The position numbers and the translations under genes were made by a program. From the NCBI GenBank assembly GCA_017543905.1, contig JAFYFC010000020.1, positions 18,808-82,807 on the forward strand: DNA of 64,000 nt. Direction: 5' to 3'. The stretch is from Clostridia bacterium (lineage in GTDB: Bacteria > Bacillota > Clostridia > Christensenellales > Aristaeellaceae). Under the pieces are notes generated by a model. That model ran no database searches and was not told where the DNA came from. It saw only the letters and a list, made by a program, of their open reading frames with translations. Below are positions 1 through 8,576 of this stretch, piece after piece (the first letter of the stretch is position 1; every line of letters starts with the position of its first letter).

Positions 1-1
1 G

Positions 2-1651
2 CAGCTTATCGCGAAAGCGCAGATGCCCGACGGCTATATAAACACCTATTACCAGCTTCACGACATAAAGGAGCGCTTTACTAACCTGCGCGACAACCAC
101 GAGCTTTACTGCGCGGGACATCTGATCGAGGCCGCCTGCGCGCATTACGAGGCGACCGGAAAGCGCACGCTGCTGGACACCGCCTGCAGATTCGCCGCGC
201 TTATTGACCGCGAGTTCGGGCGCGAGGATGGCAAAAAACGCGGCTATCCCGGGCACGAGGAGATAGAGCTGGCGCTGATAAAGCTGTATTCGATAACGCA
301 CGACGAGGCGCATTTGCGTCTGGCGAAATACTTCATAGACGAGCGCGGCGCGGAAAACCAGTATTTCGACGAGGAAGCGCGCGCACGCGGCGCGTCCGGC
401 GGCTGGAGCCGGAGCATTTATTCCCATAACCGCTATTATCAGGCGGGCGAGCCTGTGCGGCAGCAAAAGCACGCGCTGGGACACGCGGTAAGGCAATTGT
501 ACCTGCTAAGCGGCATGGCGGACGTGGCGCGTGAAACCGGCGACGAAACGCTCGCAGCTGCGTGCAAAGAAATGTGGAAGGACATAACCCGCAGGCAGAT
601 GTACATAACCGGACAGGTCGGTCAAAGCAGCTTCGGCGAGGCGTTCACATATGATTACGACTTGCCGAACGATACCGTGTACGGCGAAACCTGCGCCTCC
701 ATCGCGCTGTTTTTCTTCGCGCAGAGGATGCTTAAGCTCGAAGCCAAGGGCGAATACGGCGACATATGCGACACGCTGCTGTATAACGGCACGATCTCGG
801 GCATGAATCTTGAGGGCAACCGCTTCTTCTACGTAAATCCGCTGGAGAACGTGCCGGAAAGAAGCCGCAAGAACCAGATATTCGCCCACATAAAGCCTGA
901 AAGAGTAAAGTGGTTCGGCTGCGCGTGCTGTCCGCCCAATCTTGCGCGCATGCTCGCAGCGCTGCCGTCAAGCCTGTATACGTACGATAAAAACACGCTG
1001 TACGTAAACCTGTTCTCCGGCTCGGACGTCAATGCGGAGCTTGACGGCGGCCAGGTGAAGCTTATAGTAAGCACGGACTATCCCGCAAGCGGACGCGTAA
1101 GCATAAAAGTGTGCGAGGCGTTCGAGGGCTTCACGCTCGCGCTGAGGCTTCCCCGCTGGGTCAGGACGTACACGCTCACGCTGAACGGCAAAACAACGCC
1201 GACGGTGATGGACGAAGGCTATCTGTATATCGAGCGTCCGAAGGCGGGAGACGAAATAGTCTACGATATGGACATGCCCGTGCGCGTCGTGCGCGCACAT
1301 CCCCGCGTAAACTCGGACGCGGGCCTTTTGGCTGTGATGCGCGGACCCGTCGTGTACTGCGCCGAGGAGGCGGACAACGGAGATATGCTCTGGAACGTAA
1401 GCATTTCCCCGGATACGGAGTTCGAAGCCGTAAAATGCGCGAAAATGGATATACCTCTCCCCGCGCTCAGAGCCAAGGCGCTGCGCACGCAGGAAGCCCC
1501 GTGGGACGAATACGAGCTGTACAGCGACGTGCATACGCCGACATACGAGGAGATCACAGCCGAATTCGTGCCGTATTACGCGTGGAACAACCGCGGCAAG
1601 GGCGAAATGCGCGTATGGCTGCGCGAATCTCCCCTGAGCGCGATCAGATAA
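2..1651 (+). CDS. beta-L-arabinofuranosidase, GH127 (DUF1680) family, 5'-truncated by the window
   Basis: Likely removes terminal L-arabinofuranose from arabinoxylan-type side chains. The frame is open from base 2, upstream of the first ATG at 23, so the gene starts outside the window and any signal peptide is not visible. Counting from the Met at 23, a GETC motif gives Glu222 and Cys224, and a CACCPPN motif gives Cys302 and Cys303. In the characterised GH127 enzyme HypBA1 the zinc-binding and catalytic residues are one Glu, a Cys two residues later, and a Cys-Cys pair about 77 residues further; the spacing here (224 to 302) is nearly the same, so the active site appears intact. The C-terminal part is beta-rich, as in the family. 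The xylanase gene starts 34 bases downstream, which supports a shared xylan-degradation operon. Confidence 0.88.
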   Translation, partial: QLIAKAQMPDGYINTYYQLHDIKERFTNLRDNHELYCAGHLIEAACAHYEATGKRTLLDTACRFAALIDREFGREDGKKRGYPGHEEIELALIKLYSITHDEAHLRLAKYFIDERGAENQYFDEEARARGASGGWSRSIYSHNRYYQAGEPVRQQKHALGHAVRQLYLLSGMADVARETGDETLAAACKEMWKDITRRQMYITGQVGQSSFGEAFTYDYDLPNDTVYGETCASIALFFFAQRMLKLEAKGEYGDICDTLLYNGTISGMNLEGNRFFYVNPLENVPERSRKNQIFAHIKPERVKWFGCACCPPNLARMLAALPSSLYTYDKNTLYVNLFSGSDVNAELDGGQVKLIVSTDYPASGRVSIKVCEAFEGFTLALRLPRWVRTYTLTLNGKTTPTVMDEGYLYIERPKAGDEIVYDMDMPVRVVRAHPRVNSDAGLLAVMRGPVVYCAEEADNGDMLWNVSISPDTEFEAVKCAKMDIPLPALRAKALRTQEAPWDEYELYSDVHTPTYEEITAEFVPYYAWNNRGKGEMRVWLRESPLSAIR

Positions 1652-1685
1652 CGCCGCACAGACCCACTGCGAAAGGAGCCGCGAT

Positions 1686-3200
1686 ATGAAACAACTGCTT
1701 TCCGTTCTGCTTGCGCTTATTATGTGCGTGAGCGCATTGCCCGCGCACGCGGAGGATTTATTGGATTACACAAGCGATTTTACAAACGATACCGACGGCT
1801 GGTATCCGCGCTCGACCGGCAGCGCGCAGACAGAGGTCAAGGACGGAGCGCTGTACATAAGCGGCCGCAGCGTGGACTGGAATTCTCCCGGCCGCGGCTT
1901 CGAGCTGCTTCCGGGTACGGTGTACGACATAAGCGTCTTAGTGAAGCAGGACGAAAAAGCGAGCGCGAGCTTTATGATTTCCTGCGCGCACACGCGCGGC
2001 GGCGTCGAAAGCTATGAGAATCTGGCAAGCAAAGCCGTGCCGCAGGGCGAGTGGACGCGCCTGTCCTGCGCCTACACGCCCGGCGAATTCGAAGCCTACG
2101 TGCTGTACGTCGAAACCGCGGGCGCGGCGAGCCTGAGCTTCGGCATAAAGGAATTCAGCGTGCGCGAGAGAGCGAGCGCGTACCCGGAGAACCTGCCCTG
2201 CCTGTACGAGCTGTATGCGGATTATTTCGATTTCGGCTGCGCGGTAATGAACATAGAGGCGATAAACACAAGGCGCATGGATTTCTACGCCAGTCAGTTC
2301 AATATAATGACCCCGGGCAACGAGCTGAAGCCCGACAGCGTGCTTGACGTAAGCGAAAGCAAAAAGCTGTCCGCAAGCGACGATGCGGCGGTCGCCGTAA
2401 GCTTTGACGCCGCGAGGCCCATGCTCGACTACTGCTATGCGCATGGCGTGAAGCTGCACGGTCATACGCTCGTGTGGCACTCGCAGACACCCGAGGCGTT
2501 TTTCCACGAAAACTACGACCCATTAAAGCCCCTCGTGACCCGCGAGGTCATGCTCGCGCGGCTCGACAATTACATCCGCCAGATCATGGAATATATGCAG
2601 GAGAACTATCCGGGGCTTATAGTAAGCTGGGACGTAGTGAACGAGGCGGTCTCGGACAACAGCTCCGCCCTGCGCACGTCCAACTGGACGAAGGTAGTGG
2701 GCAGCGATTTTGTGAACCGCGCCTTCGAGATCGCGCGCAGATACGCGCCCGAGGGCACGCTTCTGTTTTACAACGATTATTCCACGCCTTACGAGCCCAA
2801 GCTGACCGGCATCTGCAATCTTCTGGACAGCCTGATCGCCGAGGGCAATATCGACGGCTACGGCTTTCAGGCGCATTACCAGCTCACCTCGCCGACTTTG
2901 GCTGAAATCGAGAAGGCGCTCGTGCGCATTTCCGCGAAGGGCCTTAAAATCCGTATCAGCGAGCTCGACATACCCGTCGCTGCGACCGGCGACAGCGTAT
3001 ACACGATGCAGGCGGGACGTTACAGGACGCTTATGGGACTGTTTATGAAGTATTCGGGCTGCATAATCGCCGTGCATACCTGGGGCGTGAGCGACGATCT
3101 GAGCTGGCTTACGAACAAGCATCCGCTGCTGTTCGACGGCAGCCTGCAGCCCAAAGAGGCATACTGGGCGCTGGTGGAGCTCGCGGGTAATGCTGCCTAA
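1686..3200 (+). CDS. secreted endo-1,4-beta-xylanase, GH10, with N-terminal CBM-like domain
   Basis: Cuts the xylan backbone outside the cell. A signal peptide occupies residues 1-23 (positive start, hydrophobic core, cleavage after AHA). Residues about 25-165 form a beta-rich region with the look of a CBM4/9/22 jelly roll; the GH10 barrel follows from about 170 to the end. The acid/base glutamate lies in WDVVNEAVSDN (Glu320) and the nucleophile in RISELDIPV (Glu426), the normal GH10 pair and spacing. HGHTLVWHSQTP is another family motif. The start is supported by AAAGGAG eight bases upstream. It sits between a GH127 arabinofuranosidase and an SGNH esterase whose start lies inside its last codons, so the three are probably co-transcribed. 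No anchoring domain is visible. Confidence 0.95.
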   Translation: MKQLLSVLLALIMCVSALPAHAEDLLDYTSDFTNDTDGWYPRSTGSAQTEVKDGALYISGRSVDWNSPGRGFELLPGTVYDISVLVKQDEKASASFMISCAHTRGGVESYENLASKAVPQGEWTRLSCAYTPGEFEAYVLYVETAGAASLSFGIKEFSVRERASAYPENLPCLYELYADYFDFGCAVMNIEAINTRRMDFYASQFNIMTPGNELKPDSVLDVSESKKLSASDDAAVAVSFDAARPMLDYCYAHGVKLHGHTLVWHSQTPEAFFHENYDPLKPLVTREVMLARLDNYIRQIMEYMQENYPGLIVSWDVVNEAVSDNSSALRTSNWTKVVGSDFVNRAFEIARRYAPEGTLLFYNDYSTPYEPKLTGICNLLDSLIAEGNIDGYGFQAHYQLTSPTLAEIEKALVRISAKGLKIRISELDIPVAATGDSVYTMQAGRYRTLMGLFMKYSGCIIAVHTWGVSDDLSWLTNKHPLLFDGSLQPKEAYWALVELAGNAA

Positions 3201-4359
3201 TAAAATAAGACGGCTGCTTGCGCTGACGCTCGTTTTATGCATGCTGACAGGCGCCGTTTGCGCGGAAGGGACTTGTATAATGCTTACGGAAGAAATGTAC
3301 CTTAAGGCGCTCGAATACGACTCTCCCGATCTCGGCCGCCTTAAAAGCGTGCTTGCGCGCGCGCTTGCGGGCGAGGACATAGTTATAGGCACGATAGGCG
3401 GCTCCATCACGCAGGGCAGCTCGGCAAGTGTCAGCGCCAACTGCTACGCAAGCCGCCTGCGCGACTGGTGGAAAGCCAGATTCAGCGGAAACGTCACGCT
3501 GAAAAACGCGGGCATAGGCGCGACGGATTCGTACCTCGGCGTACACAGGGTCTATAAGCAGCTGCTGCGCTATAAGCCCGACCTCGTGATAATCGAGTTC
3601 TCGGTGAACGACAGCGCCAGCGAGTTTTATAAAGCCAGCTACGATTCGCTGGTGCAGACCGTGCTGGCAGAGGAAAACATGCCCGCGGTGATGCTCGTAT
3701 TCATGACGATGGAGGACGGCACCAGCGCGGTCGTCCAGCACAGCGCCGTCGGCAAAAAATACCGTCTCCCGATGATAAGCTACCGCAGCGCGGTACTTAG
3801 CGGAATGCGCGAGGGACGTTTCGCCTGGCAGGACATCTCCCCCGACAACATACATCCAAACGACGCCGGACACGCGCTGCTTGCGGATATGATAGAAAGG
3901 TACTTAGAGGACGTGATCTCGCGCTTGGGCAGCATAACGGATACCCCTGCGCCGTTCACGTTCGCAAACGCCAAATACGAAGGCGCGCGCATTCTGAACA
4001 GCGGAAATCTGACTGCGGATACGCACTCCGGCTATATGCTCACCAACTACTCCATGCTGTTCCCCGGCGACTGGCAGGGCGGCAAGGCGGGCAGCCGGCT
4101 GGTCTTCACGCTCGAAGACTGCCGGAACGTCGGCATACTGTACCAGAAGCTCGCTTCGTCTCCGGGCGGCAGCGCGGACATATATGTTGACGGAGTCAAA
4201 GCCGCCACGCTGGACGCCGATTTTTCCGGCGGCTGGGGAGATTACGTGCGCGGCGAAGAGGTGTTTTCGTCTAACGAAAGCGGAACGCATACCCTTGAAA
4301 TCCTTCCGACGCCCGGACGCGAAAACACGTTTATCGTGCTTGGGCTCATGATAAGCTGA
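3190..4359 (+). CDS. secreted SGNH/GDSL-family esterase, probable hemicellulose deacetylase
   Basis: Probably deacetylates xylan or xylo-oligosaccharides extracellularly; substrate is inferred from neighbours only. A signal peptide covers about residues 1-25 (cleavage near VCA/EG). The SGNH blocks are visible: the nucleophile in IGGSITQG (Ser72), an Asn in FSVNDSASE, and the catalytic Asp/His pair in DNIHPNDAGH (Asp219, His222). Residues about 255-389 form an extra C-terminal beta-rich domain (LVFTLED, ADIYVDGVKAATLD, HTLEIL) resembling the accessory domain of multi-domain carbohydrate esterases. The start lies 11 bases before the xylanase stop, and the stop TGA overlaps the next ATG (TGATG), so translation is coupled on both sides. 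The start is preceded by GGAG ten bases upstream. Confidence 0.85.
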   Translation: MLPNKIRRLLALTLVLCMLTGAVCAEGTCIMLTEEMYLKALEYDSPDLGRLKSVLARALAGEDIVIGTIGGSITQGSSASVSANCYASRLRDWWKARFSGNVTLKNAGIGATDSYLGVHRVYKQLLRYKPDLVIIEFSVNDSASEFYKASYDSLVQTVLAEENMPAVMLVFMTMEDGTSAVVQHSAVGKKYRLPMISYRSAVLSGMREGRFAWQDISPDNIHPNDAGHALLADMIERYLEDVISRLGSITDTPAPFTFANAKYEGARILNSGNLTADTHSGYMLTNYSMLFPGDWQGGKAGSRLVFTLEDCRNVGILYQKLASSPGGSADIYVDGVKAATLDADFSGGWGDYVRGEEVFSSNESGTHTLEILPTPGRENTFIVLGLMIS

Positions 4360-5096
4360 TGAAGCCCTCGTTAACTGTGTTCGGTCTGCGTCTGCATTCC
4401 TACGGGCTGTGCGCGGCGGGCGGGATGCTGCTCGCGCTCGCGCTCATGCTCTTGATCTGCAAAAAGCGCAGATACGACGTGTACAGGTCGATTCTGTATT
4501 TTCTGCTCGCAGTAGTCACCGGACTGGGGAGCGCGGCGTTTACGTTTCTGCTGGTCACGTACACGCCGTCTGAGATCGTCGCAGGCATAAAGGACGGTAC
4601 GCTGACGTACGGCTATGTGTATTACGGCGGCTTCGTCGGCGGGCTGCTCGCGGTCTGGCTCGTTTCTCGCTTTACCAAGACGCGCCTTGCCTATCTTGAA
4701 AACATACTGCTTCCCCCGCTCGCGCTCGCGCACGCCTGCGGACGCGTGGGCTGCTATCTGGCGGGCTGCTGCTACGGAAGAGCGTCGCACAGTCCGCTCG
4801 CGGTACGGTTTCCGTCGATGGACGAGAGCGTGCTGCCCGTGCAGCTGTTCGAATGCGCGGCGGAGGCGCTGATATGCGCATATCTCGTATACTGCGTGTT
4901 CAGGCGCAAAAAGCATATACTGCTGCGTTACGTCTTTCTGTACGCCCCGGTACGCTTCGTGCTGGAATTCTGGCGCGGCGACGAGATACGCGGACACTGG
5001 CTCGCGTTCTCTACCTCGCAGTGGATAAGCCTCGTACTGACAGGCGCGGGAATTGTTTACACCGCGTTCATTCTGAAAACACGGCGCAAGGCTTGA
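4359..5096 (+). CDS. lgt: prolipoprotein diacylglyceryl transferase (Lgt)
   Basis: Membrane enzyme that moves diacylglycerol from phosphatidylglycerol onto the lipobox cysteine of prelipoproteins. The 245-residue product has about seven hydrophobic segments. The conserved loop reads HACGRVGCYLAGCCYGR (from residue 125), the cysteine-rich version of the Lgt signature common in Clostridia, and an Arg/Glu-containing segment RFVLEFWRGDE lies near the end. The ATG overlaps the stop of the esterase (TGATG), so it is translationally coupled to a hemicellulase operon, an odd place for a general envelope gene. It could be a second, specialised Lgt copy rather than the housekeeping one; the sequence alone cannot decide. 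A perfect hairpin covers its stop codon. Confidence 0.88.
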   Translation: MKPSLTVFGLRLHSYGLCAAGGMLLALALMLLICKKRRYDVYRSILYFLLAVVTGLGSAAFTFLLVTYTPSEIVAGIKDGTLTYGYVYYGGFVGGLLAVWLVSRFTKTRLAYLENILLPPLALAHACGRVGCYLAGCCYGRASHSPLAVRFPSMDESVLPVQLFECAAEALICAYLVYCVFRRKKHILLRYVFLYAPVRFVLEFWRGDEIRGHWLAFSTSQWISLVLTGAGIVYTAFILKTRRKA

Positions 5097-5108
5097 CAGC
5101 CTTGCGCC
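5083..5108. terminator. 11-bp perfect inverted repeat over the lgt stop codon
   Basis: GGCGCAAGGCT (5083-5093) and AGCCTTGCGCC (5098-5108) pair perfectly around a 4-base loop. Four bases later comes TTTTATAATTTT, so it can act as a weak terminator for the lgt operon. The glnN -35 hexamer (5093-5098) forms the loop and its flanks, so the same palindrome could be a regulator site. Which role applies is open. Confidence 0.5.
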
Positions 5109-5121
5109 CGCGTTTTATAAT
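5093..5121 (+). promoter_or_regulatory. sigma-A type promoter of glnN
   Basis: TTGACA (5093-5098) and TATAAT (5116-5121) are both consensus and 17 bases apart, 45 bases upstream of the glnN ATG. The -35 lies inside the end of lgt and inside the palindrome 5083-5108. Confidence 0.8.
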
Positions 5122-5166
5122 TTTACGCATTAAACACGCACAATCCACCGGATCGGAGATGAGAGT

Positions 5167-7248
5167 ATGGCACTGTCCGAAATATTCGGCTCCATGGTAT
5201 TTAACGATTCCGTCATGCAGCAAAGGCTGCCGCACGACACGTACCGTCGCCTCAGGAGCATACTCGAGGAGGGCGGCTCGCTTGACCGTTCGATCGCGGA
5301 CATCGTCGCAAACGCGATGAAGGACTGGGCGCTTGAAAAGGGCGCCACGCATTTCACGCACTGGTTCCAGCCGATGACCGGCATTACCGCCGAAAAGCAC
5401 GACGCGTTTATCAGGCCCATGGGCGACCGCGTGATAATGGAATTCAGCGGCAAGGAGCTGATAAAGGGCGAAAGCGACGCTTCCTCCTTCCCCTCCGGCG
5501 GACTGCGCGCCACATTCGAGGCGCGCGGCTACACGCAGTGGGACCCCACGTCCTATGCGTTCATAAAGGACAAAACGCTGTGCATACCCACCGCGTTCTG
5601 CTCCTATACCGGAGAGGCGCTGGACAAGAAAACGCCGCTTTTGCGCTCGATGGAGCTTATAAACAGACATGCGCTAAGCGTACTTGAGCTGTTAGGCGTG
5701 CAGGCGCGCAGGGTGATACCCATGGTAGGCGCGGAGCAGGAATACTTCCTTATAGACAAAGCGCTGTATGAAAAACGTCCCGATCTCATATACACCGGCC
5801 GCACGCTGATAGGCCACCGTCCCAGCAAGGGGCAGGAGCTGGACGATCACTTTTTCGGGGCGCTCAAAACGCGGGTCAGCGAATTCATGCGCGAGCTCGA
5901 CGAGGAATTGTGGAAGCTCGGCATACCCGCGAAGACCTGTCACAACGAGGCCGCGCCCGCGCAGCACGAGCTCGCCTGCGTGTACGAAAGCCTGAACGTA
6001 TCGGTCGACCACAACCAGCTCACGATGGAAATGATGAAGAAGGTGGCCAACCGCCACGGCATGGTGTGCCTGCTGCACGAAAAGCCCTTCGAGGGCGTAA
6101 ACGGCAGCGGCAAGCACAACAACTGGTCGCTGCAGACGGATACGGGGCTGAACCTGCTCGATCCGGGCGACAAGCCCGCGGAAAATCTCGTGTTCCTGCT
6201 CATGCTGTGCGCGGTCATCCAGGCGGTGGACTTAAATCAGGATCTTCTGCGCATATCCGTCGCCAGCGCAGGCAACGATCACCGTCTGGGCGGATACGAG
6301 GCGCCGCCCGCGATCGTCTCGATGTATCTCGGCGACGATCTGACCGGCATGCTCGAGGCTATCGCAAGCGGCTCGTCCCGCGGTCCCGCGGACAGGCAGT
6401 ATCTGAACAGCGGCGTATCGTCGCTTTCAAAGGTCAAAAAAGATACCACCGACCGCAACCGCACCTCCCCCTTCGCCTTCACCGGCAACAAGTTCGAATT
6501 CCGCTCGGTGGGCTCGTCCTTCTCCATATCCGACGCGAACGTAATGCTGAACACCGCCGTCGCGGACAGACTGAGCGAGTTTTCACGCACGCTTTCAGAC
6601 GCGCAGGACGTAATGCAGTGCGTGCACGACATAGTCCGAAGGACCGTAAGCGAGCACGGCCGTATACTGTTTAACGGCAACAACTACTCCCCTGAATGGC
6701 TGGAAGAGGCAAAGCGGCGCGGGCTTATGATACTGAACGGTACGGTAGACGCACTGAACGAGTTTACGAGCGCAAAAAACGTTTCTCTGTTCACCCGCCA
6801 CGGCATATTCTCCGAGGCGGAAATGAACTCGCGCCGCGAGGTCATGCTGGAAAACTACGCGAAGGTAGTAAACATCGAGGCGCATACGCTGACCGACATG
6901 GTCACGCGGGACGTGCTGCCCGCGATCATCAGGTACACCAACACCGTTTCGACGGCCGTATCCAAAAAGCAGGCGCTGGGCTGTAAATGCCGTGCCGAAA
7001 CCGAAATACTCTCAAACCTGTGCGCGCTGTCCGATAAGATCTGGGACAGCACCAGCGCGCTCACCGAGGCGCTCGCGGCGGCGTCCGAAGGCGGCGTGAA
7101 CTCCGCAAGCGCGCCCGCGTACGCACGCAAGGTCATACCCTGCATGGACGAGGTGCGCAGACAGGTGGACATGGCAGAGGCGCTTACGGACTCGCGCGAG
7201 TGGCCTTATCCGGGCTACGGAGAGCTTTTAAGCAGCGTGCGTGAATAA
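5167..7248 (+). CDS. glnN: type III glutamine synthetase
   Basis: Makes glutamine from glutamate, ammonia and ATP in the cytoplasm; GSIII is the large form common in Bacteroidetes, cyanobacteria and Clostridia. The 693-residue length fits the usual ~700. Family features include the N-terminal GSIII domain (THWFQPMTG near residue 60, SFPSGGLRATFEARGYTQWD near 105), the catalytic segment VGAEQEYFLID, the ammonium/ATP-region motif NGSGKHNNWS, and AGNDHRLGGYEAPPAI. It is monocistronic by layout: a consensus promoter lies directly upstream and argG has its own promoter. The palindrome overlapping the -35 may be a nitrogen-responsive site, but no known GlnR or TnrA site was recognised. Confidence 0.96.
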   Translation: MALSEIFGSMVFNDSVMQQRLPHDTYRRLRSILEEGGSLDRSIADIVANAMKDWALEKGATHFTHWFQPMTGITAEKHDAFIRPMGDRVIMEFSGKELIKGESDASSFPSGGLRATFEARGYTQWDPTSYAFIKDKTLCIPTAFCSYTGEALDKKTPLLRSMELINRHALSVLELLGVQARRVIPMVGAEQEYFLIDKALYEKRPDLIYTGRTLIGHRPSKGQELDDHFFGALKTRVSEFMRELDEELWKLGIPAKTCHNEAAPAQHELACVYESLNVSVDHNQLTMEMMKKVANRHGMVCLLHEKPFEGVNGSGKHNNWSLQTDTGLNLLDPGDKPAENLVFLLMLCAVIQAVDLNQDLLRISVASAGNDHRLGGYEAPPAIVSMYLGDDLTGMLEAIASGSSRGPADRQYLNSGVSSLSKVKKDTTDRNRTSPFAFTGNKFEFRSVGSSFSISDANVMLNTAVADRLSEFSRTLSDAQDVMQCVHDIVRRTVSEHGRILFNGNNYSPEWLEEAKRRGLMILNGTVDALNEFTSAKNVSLFTRHGIFSEAEMNSRREVMLENYAKVVNIEAHTLTDMVTRDVLPAIIRYTNTVSTAVSKKQALGCKCRAETEILSNLCALSDKIWDSTSALTEALAAASEGGVNSASAPAYARKVIPCMDEVRRQVDMAEALTDSREWPYPGYGELLSSVRE

Positions 7249-7294
7249 ATATACAATCATCATCGATTTTATGCAGCTTTAACGCTAATTATAC

Positions 7295-7323
7295 TTGACA
7301 AAAGCGCATTTTCGATTCATAAT
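7295..7323 (+). promoter_or_regulatory. promoter of argGH
   Basis: TTGACA (7295-7300) and CATAAT (7318-7323) with a 17-base spacer, 30 bases before the argG ATG. The 104-base gap after glnN otherwise holds only AT-rich sequence. Confidence 0.7.
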
Positions 7324-7352
7324 TATGCAAGCATTTAAACGGAGGCATAATC

Positions 7353-8576
7353 ATGAAAAAGTTTAAAAAAATAGTTCTTGCATATTCGGGCGGACTCGAT
7401 ACCTCTATCATCATCCCCTGGCTCAAGGAAAACTACGACGATCCCGAGATCATCGCGGTCTCCGGCGACGTGGGACAGGGCACCGAGCTGGACGGGCTTG
7501 AGGAGAAGGCGCTCAAGACCGGCGCGAGCAAGCTGTATATCGAGGACCTCAAAAAGGAGTTCGTGGAGGATTACATCTTCCCCACGCTCAAGGCCGGAGC
7601 GAAGTACGAGGGCGATTATCTGCTGGGCACGTCGTTCGCCCGTCCGGTCATCGCCAAGCGCATAGTCGAGATCGCGCTCAAGGAAGGCGCGGACGCGATC
7701 TGCCACGGCTGCACAGGCAAGGGCAACGATCAGGTGCGCTTCGAGCTTACGATAAAGGCGTTCGCGCCGCAGCTGGCCGTGATCGCCCCCTGGCGCGAAT
7801 GGAGCATAAAGAGCCGCGAGGAGGAAATAGACTACGCGGAAGCGCACAACATTCCCCTGCGCATAAGCCGCGAGACCAATTATTCCAAGGACAAGAACCT
7901 GTGGCATCTTTCCCACGAGGGACTCGATCTCGAAAACCCCGCCAACGAGCCTCAGTATTCAAAGCCCGGTTTTCTTGAGATGGGCGTATCGCCCGAGCAG
8001 GCGCCGGACGCGGCGGAATACGTAACGATTTCCTTTGAGAAGGGCGTGCCCACCGCGATAAACGGCGAGAAGACGGACAGCGTTTCGATAGTCGAAAAGC
8101 TGAACGCGCTGGGCGGAAAGCACGGCATAGGTCTGGTCGACCTTGTGGAAAACCGCCTTGTGGGCATGAAGAGCCGCGGCGTGTACGAGACGCCGGGCGG
8201 AGCGATACTCTACCGCGCGCACGAGGTGCTCGAGACGCTGTGTCTGGACCGCGATACCGCGCACTATAAGGCTATCGTAGCCAACCGCTTCGCGGAGCTG
8301 GTATACTTCGGTCAGTGGTTCACTCCCCTGCGCGAGGCGCTTTCGGCGTTCGTGGACAAAACGCAGGAAACCGTTAGCGGCGACGTCAGGCTTAAGCTCT
8401 ACAAGGGCAACATCATAAACGCGGGCGTCACCTCACCGTATTCGCTGTACGATCCCGAGATCGCGACGTTCGACGAGGATCACGTATACAATCAGGCGGA
8501 TTCGCGCGGCTTTATAAACCTGTTCGGTCTGCCAATCAAGGTAAAGGCAATGGTGGACGCCAAAAAGGACAAATAA
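7353..8576 (+). CDS. argG: argininosuccinate synthase
   Basis: Joins citrulline and aspartate with ATP to give argininosuccinate, the penultimate step of arginine synthesis. The ATP-binding P-loop AYSGGLDTS begins near residue 10, and further family segments include [15 protein letters not shown], which contacts citrulline and aspartate, and [17 protein letters not shown]. The length of 407 is typical. The start has GGAGG seven to eight bases upstream. The stop TAATG overlaps the argH ATG, so argG and argH are coupled. Codon choice leans to ATC for Ile, suggesting strong expression. No other arginine genes are present in the window. Confidence 0.98.
   Translation: MKKFKKIVLAYSGGLDTSIIIPWLKENYDDPEIIAVSGDVGQGTELDGLEEKALKTGASKLYIEDLKKEFVEDYIFPTLKAGAKYEGDYLLGTSFARPVIAKRIVEIALKEGADAICHGCTGKGNDQVRFELTIKAFAPQLAVIAPWREWSIKSREEEIDYAEAHNIPLRISRETNYSKDKNLWHLSHEGLDLENPANEPQYSKPGFLEMGVSPEQAPDAAEYVTISFEKGVPTAINGEKTDSVSIVEKLNALGGKHGIGLVDLVENRLVGMKSRGVYETPGGAILYRAHEVLETLCLDRDTAHYKAIVANRFAELVYFGQWFTPLREALSAFVDKTQETVSGDVRLKLYKGNIINAGVTSPYSLYDPEIATFDEDHVYNQADSRGFINLFGLPIKVKAMVDAKKDK

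Noticed and set aside
7315..7329. Possible ArgR/AhrC box over the argG -10 region
   Set aside because: The reverse-strand TGCATAATTATGAA fits the ARG box only partly (about half of the second arm), and the area is AT-rich, so chance is likely.
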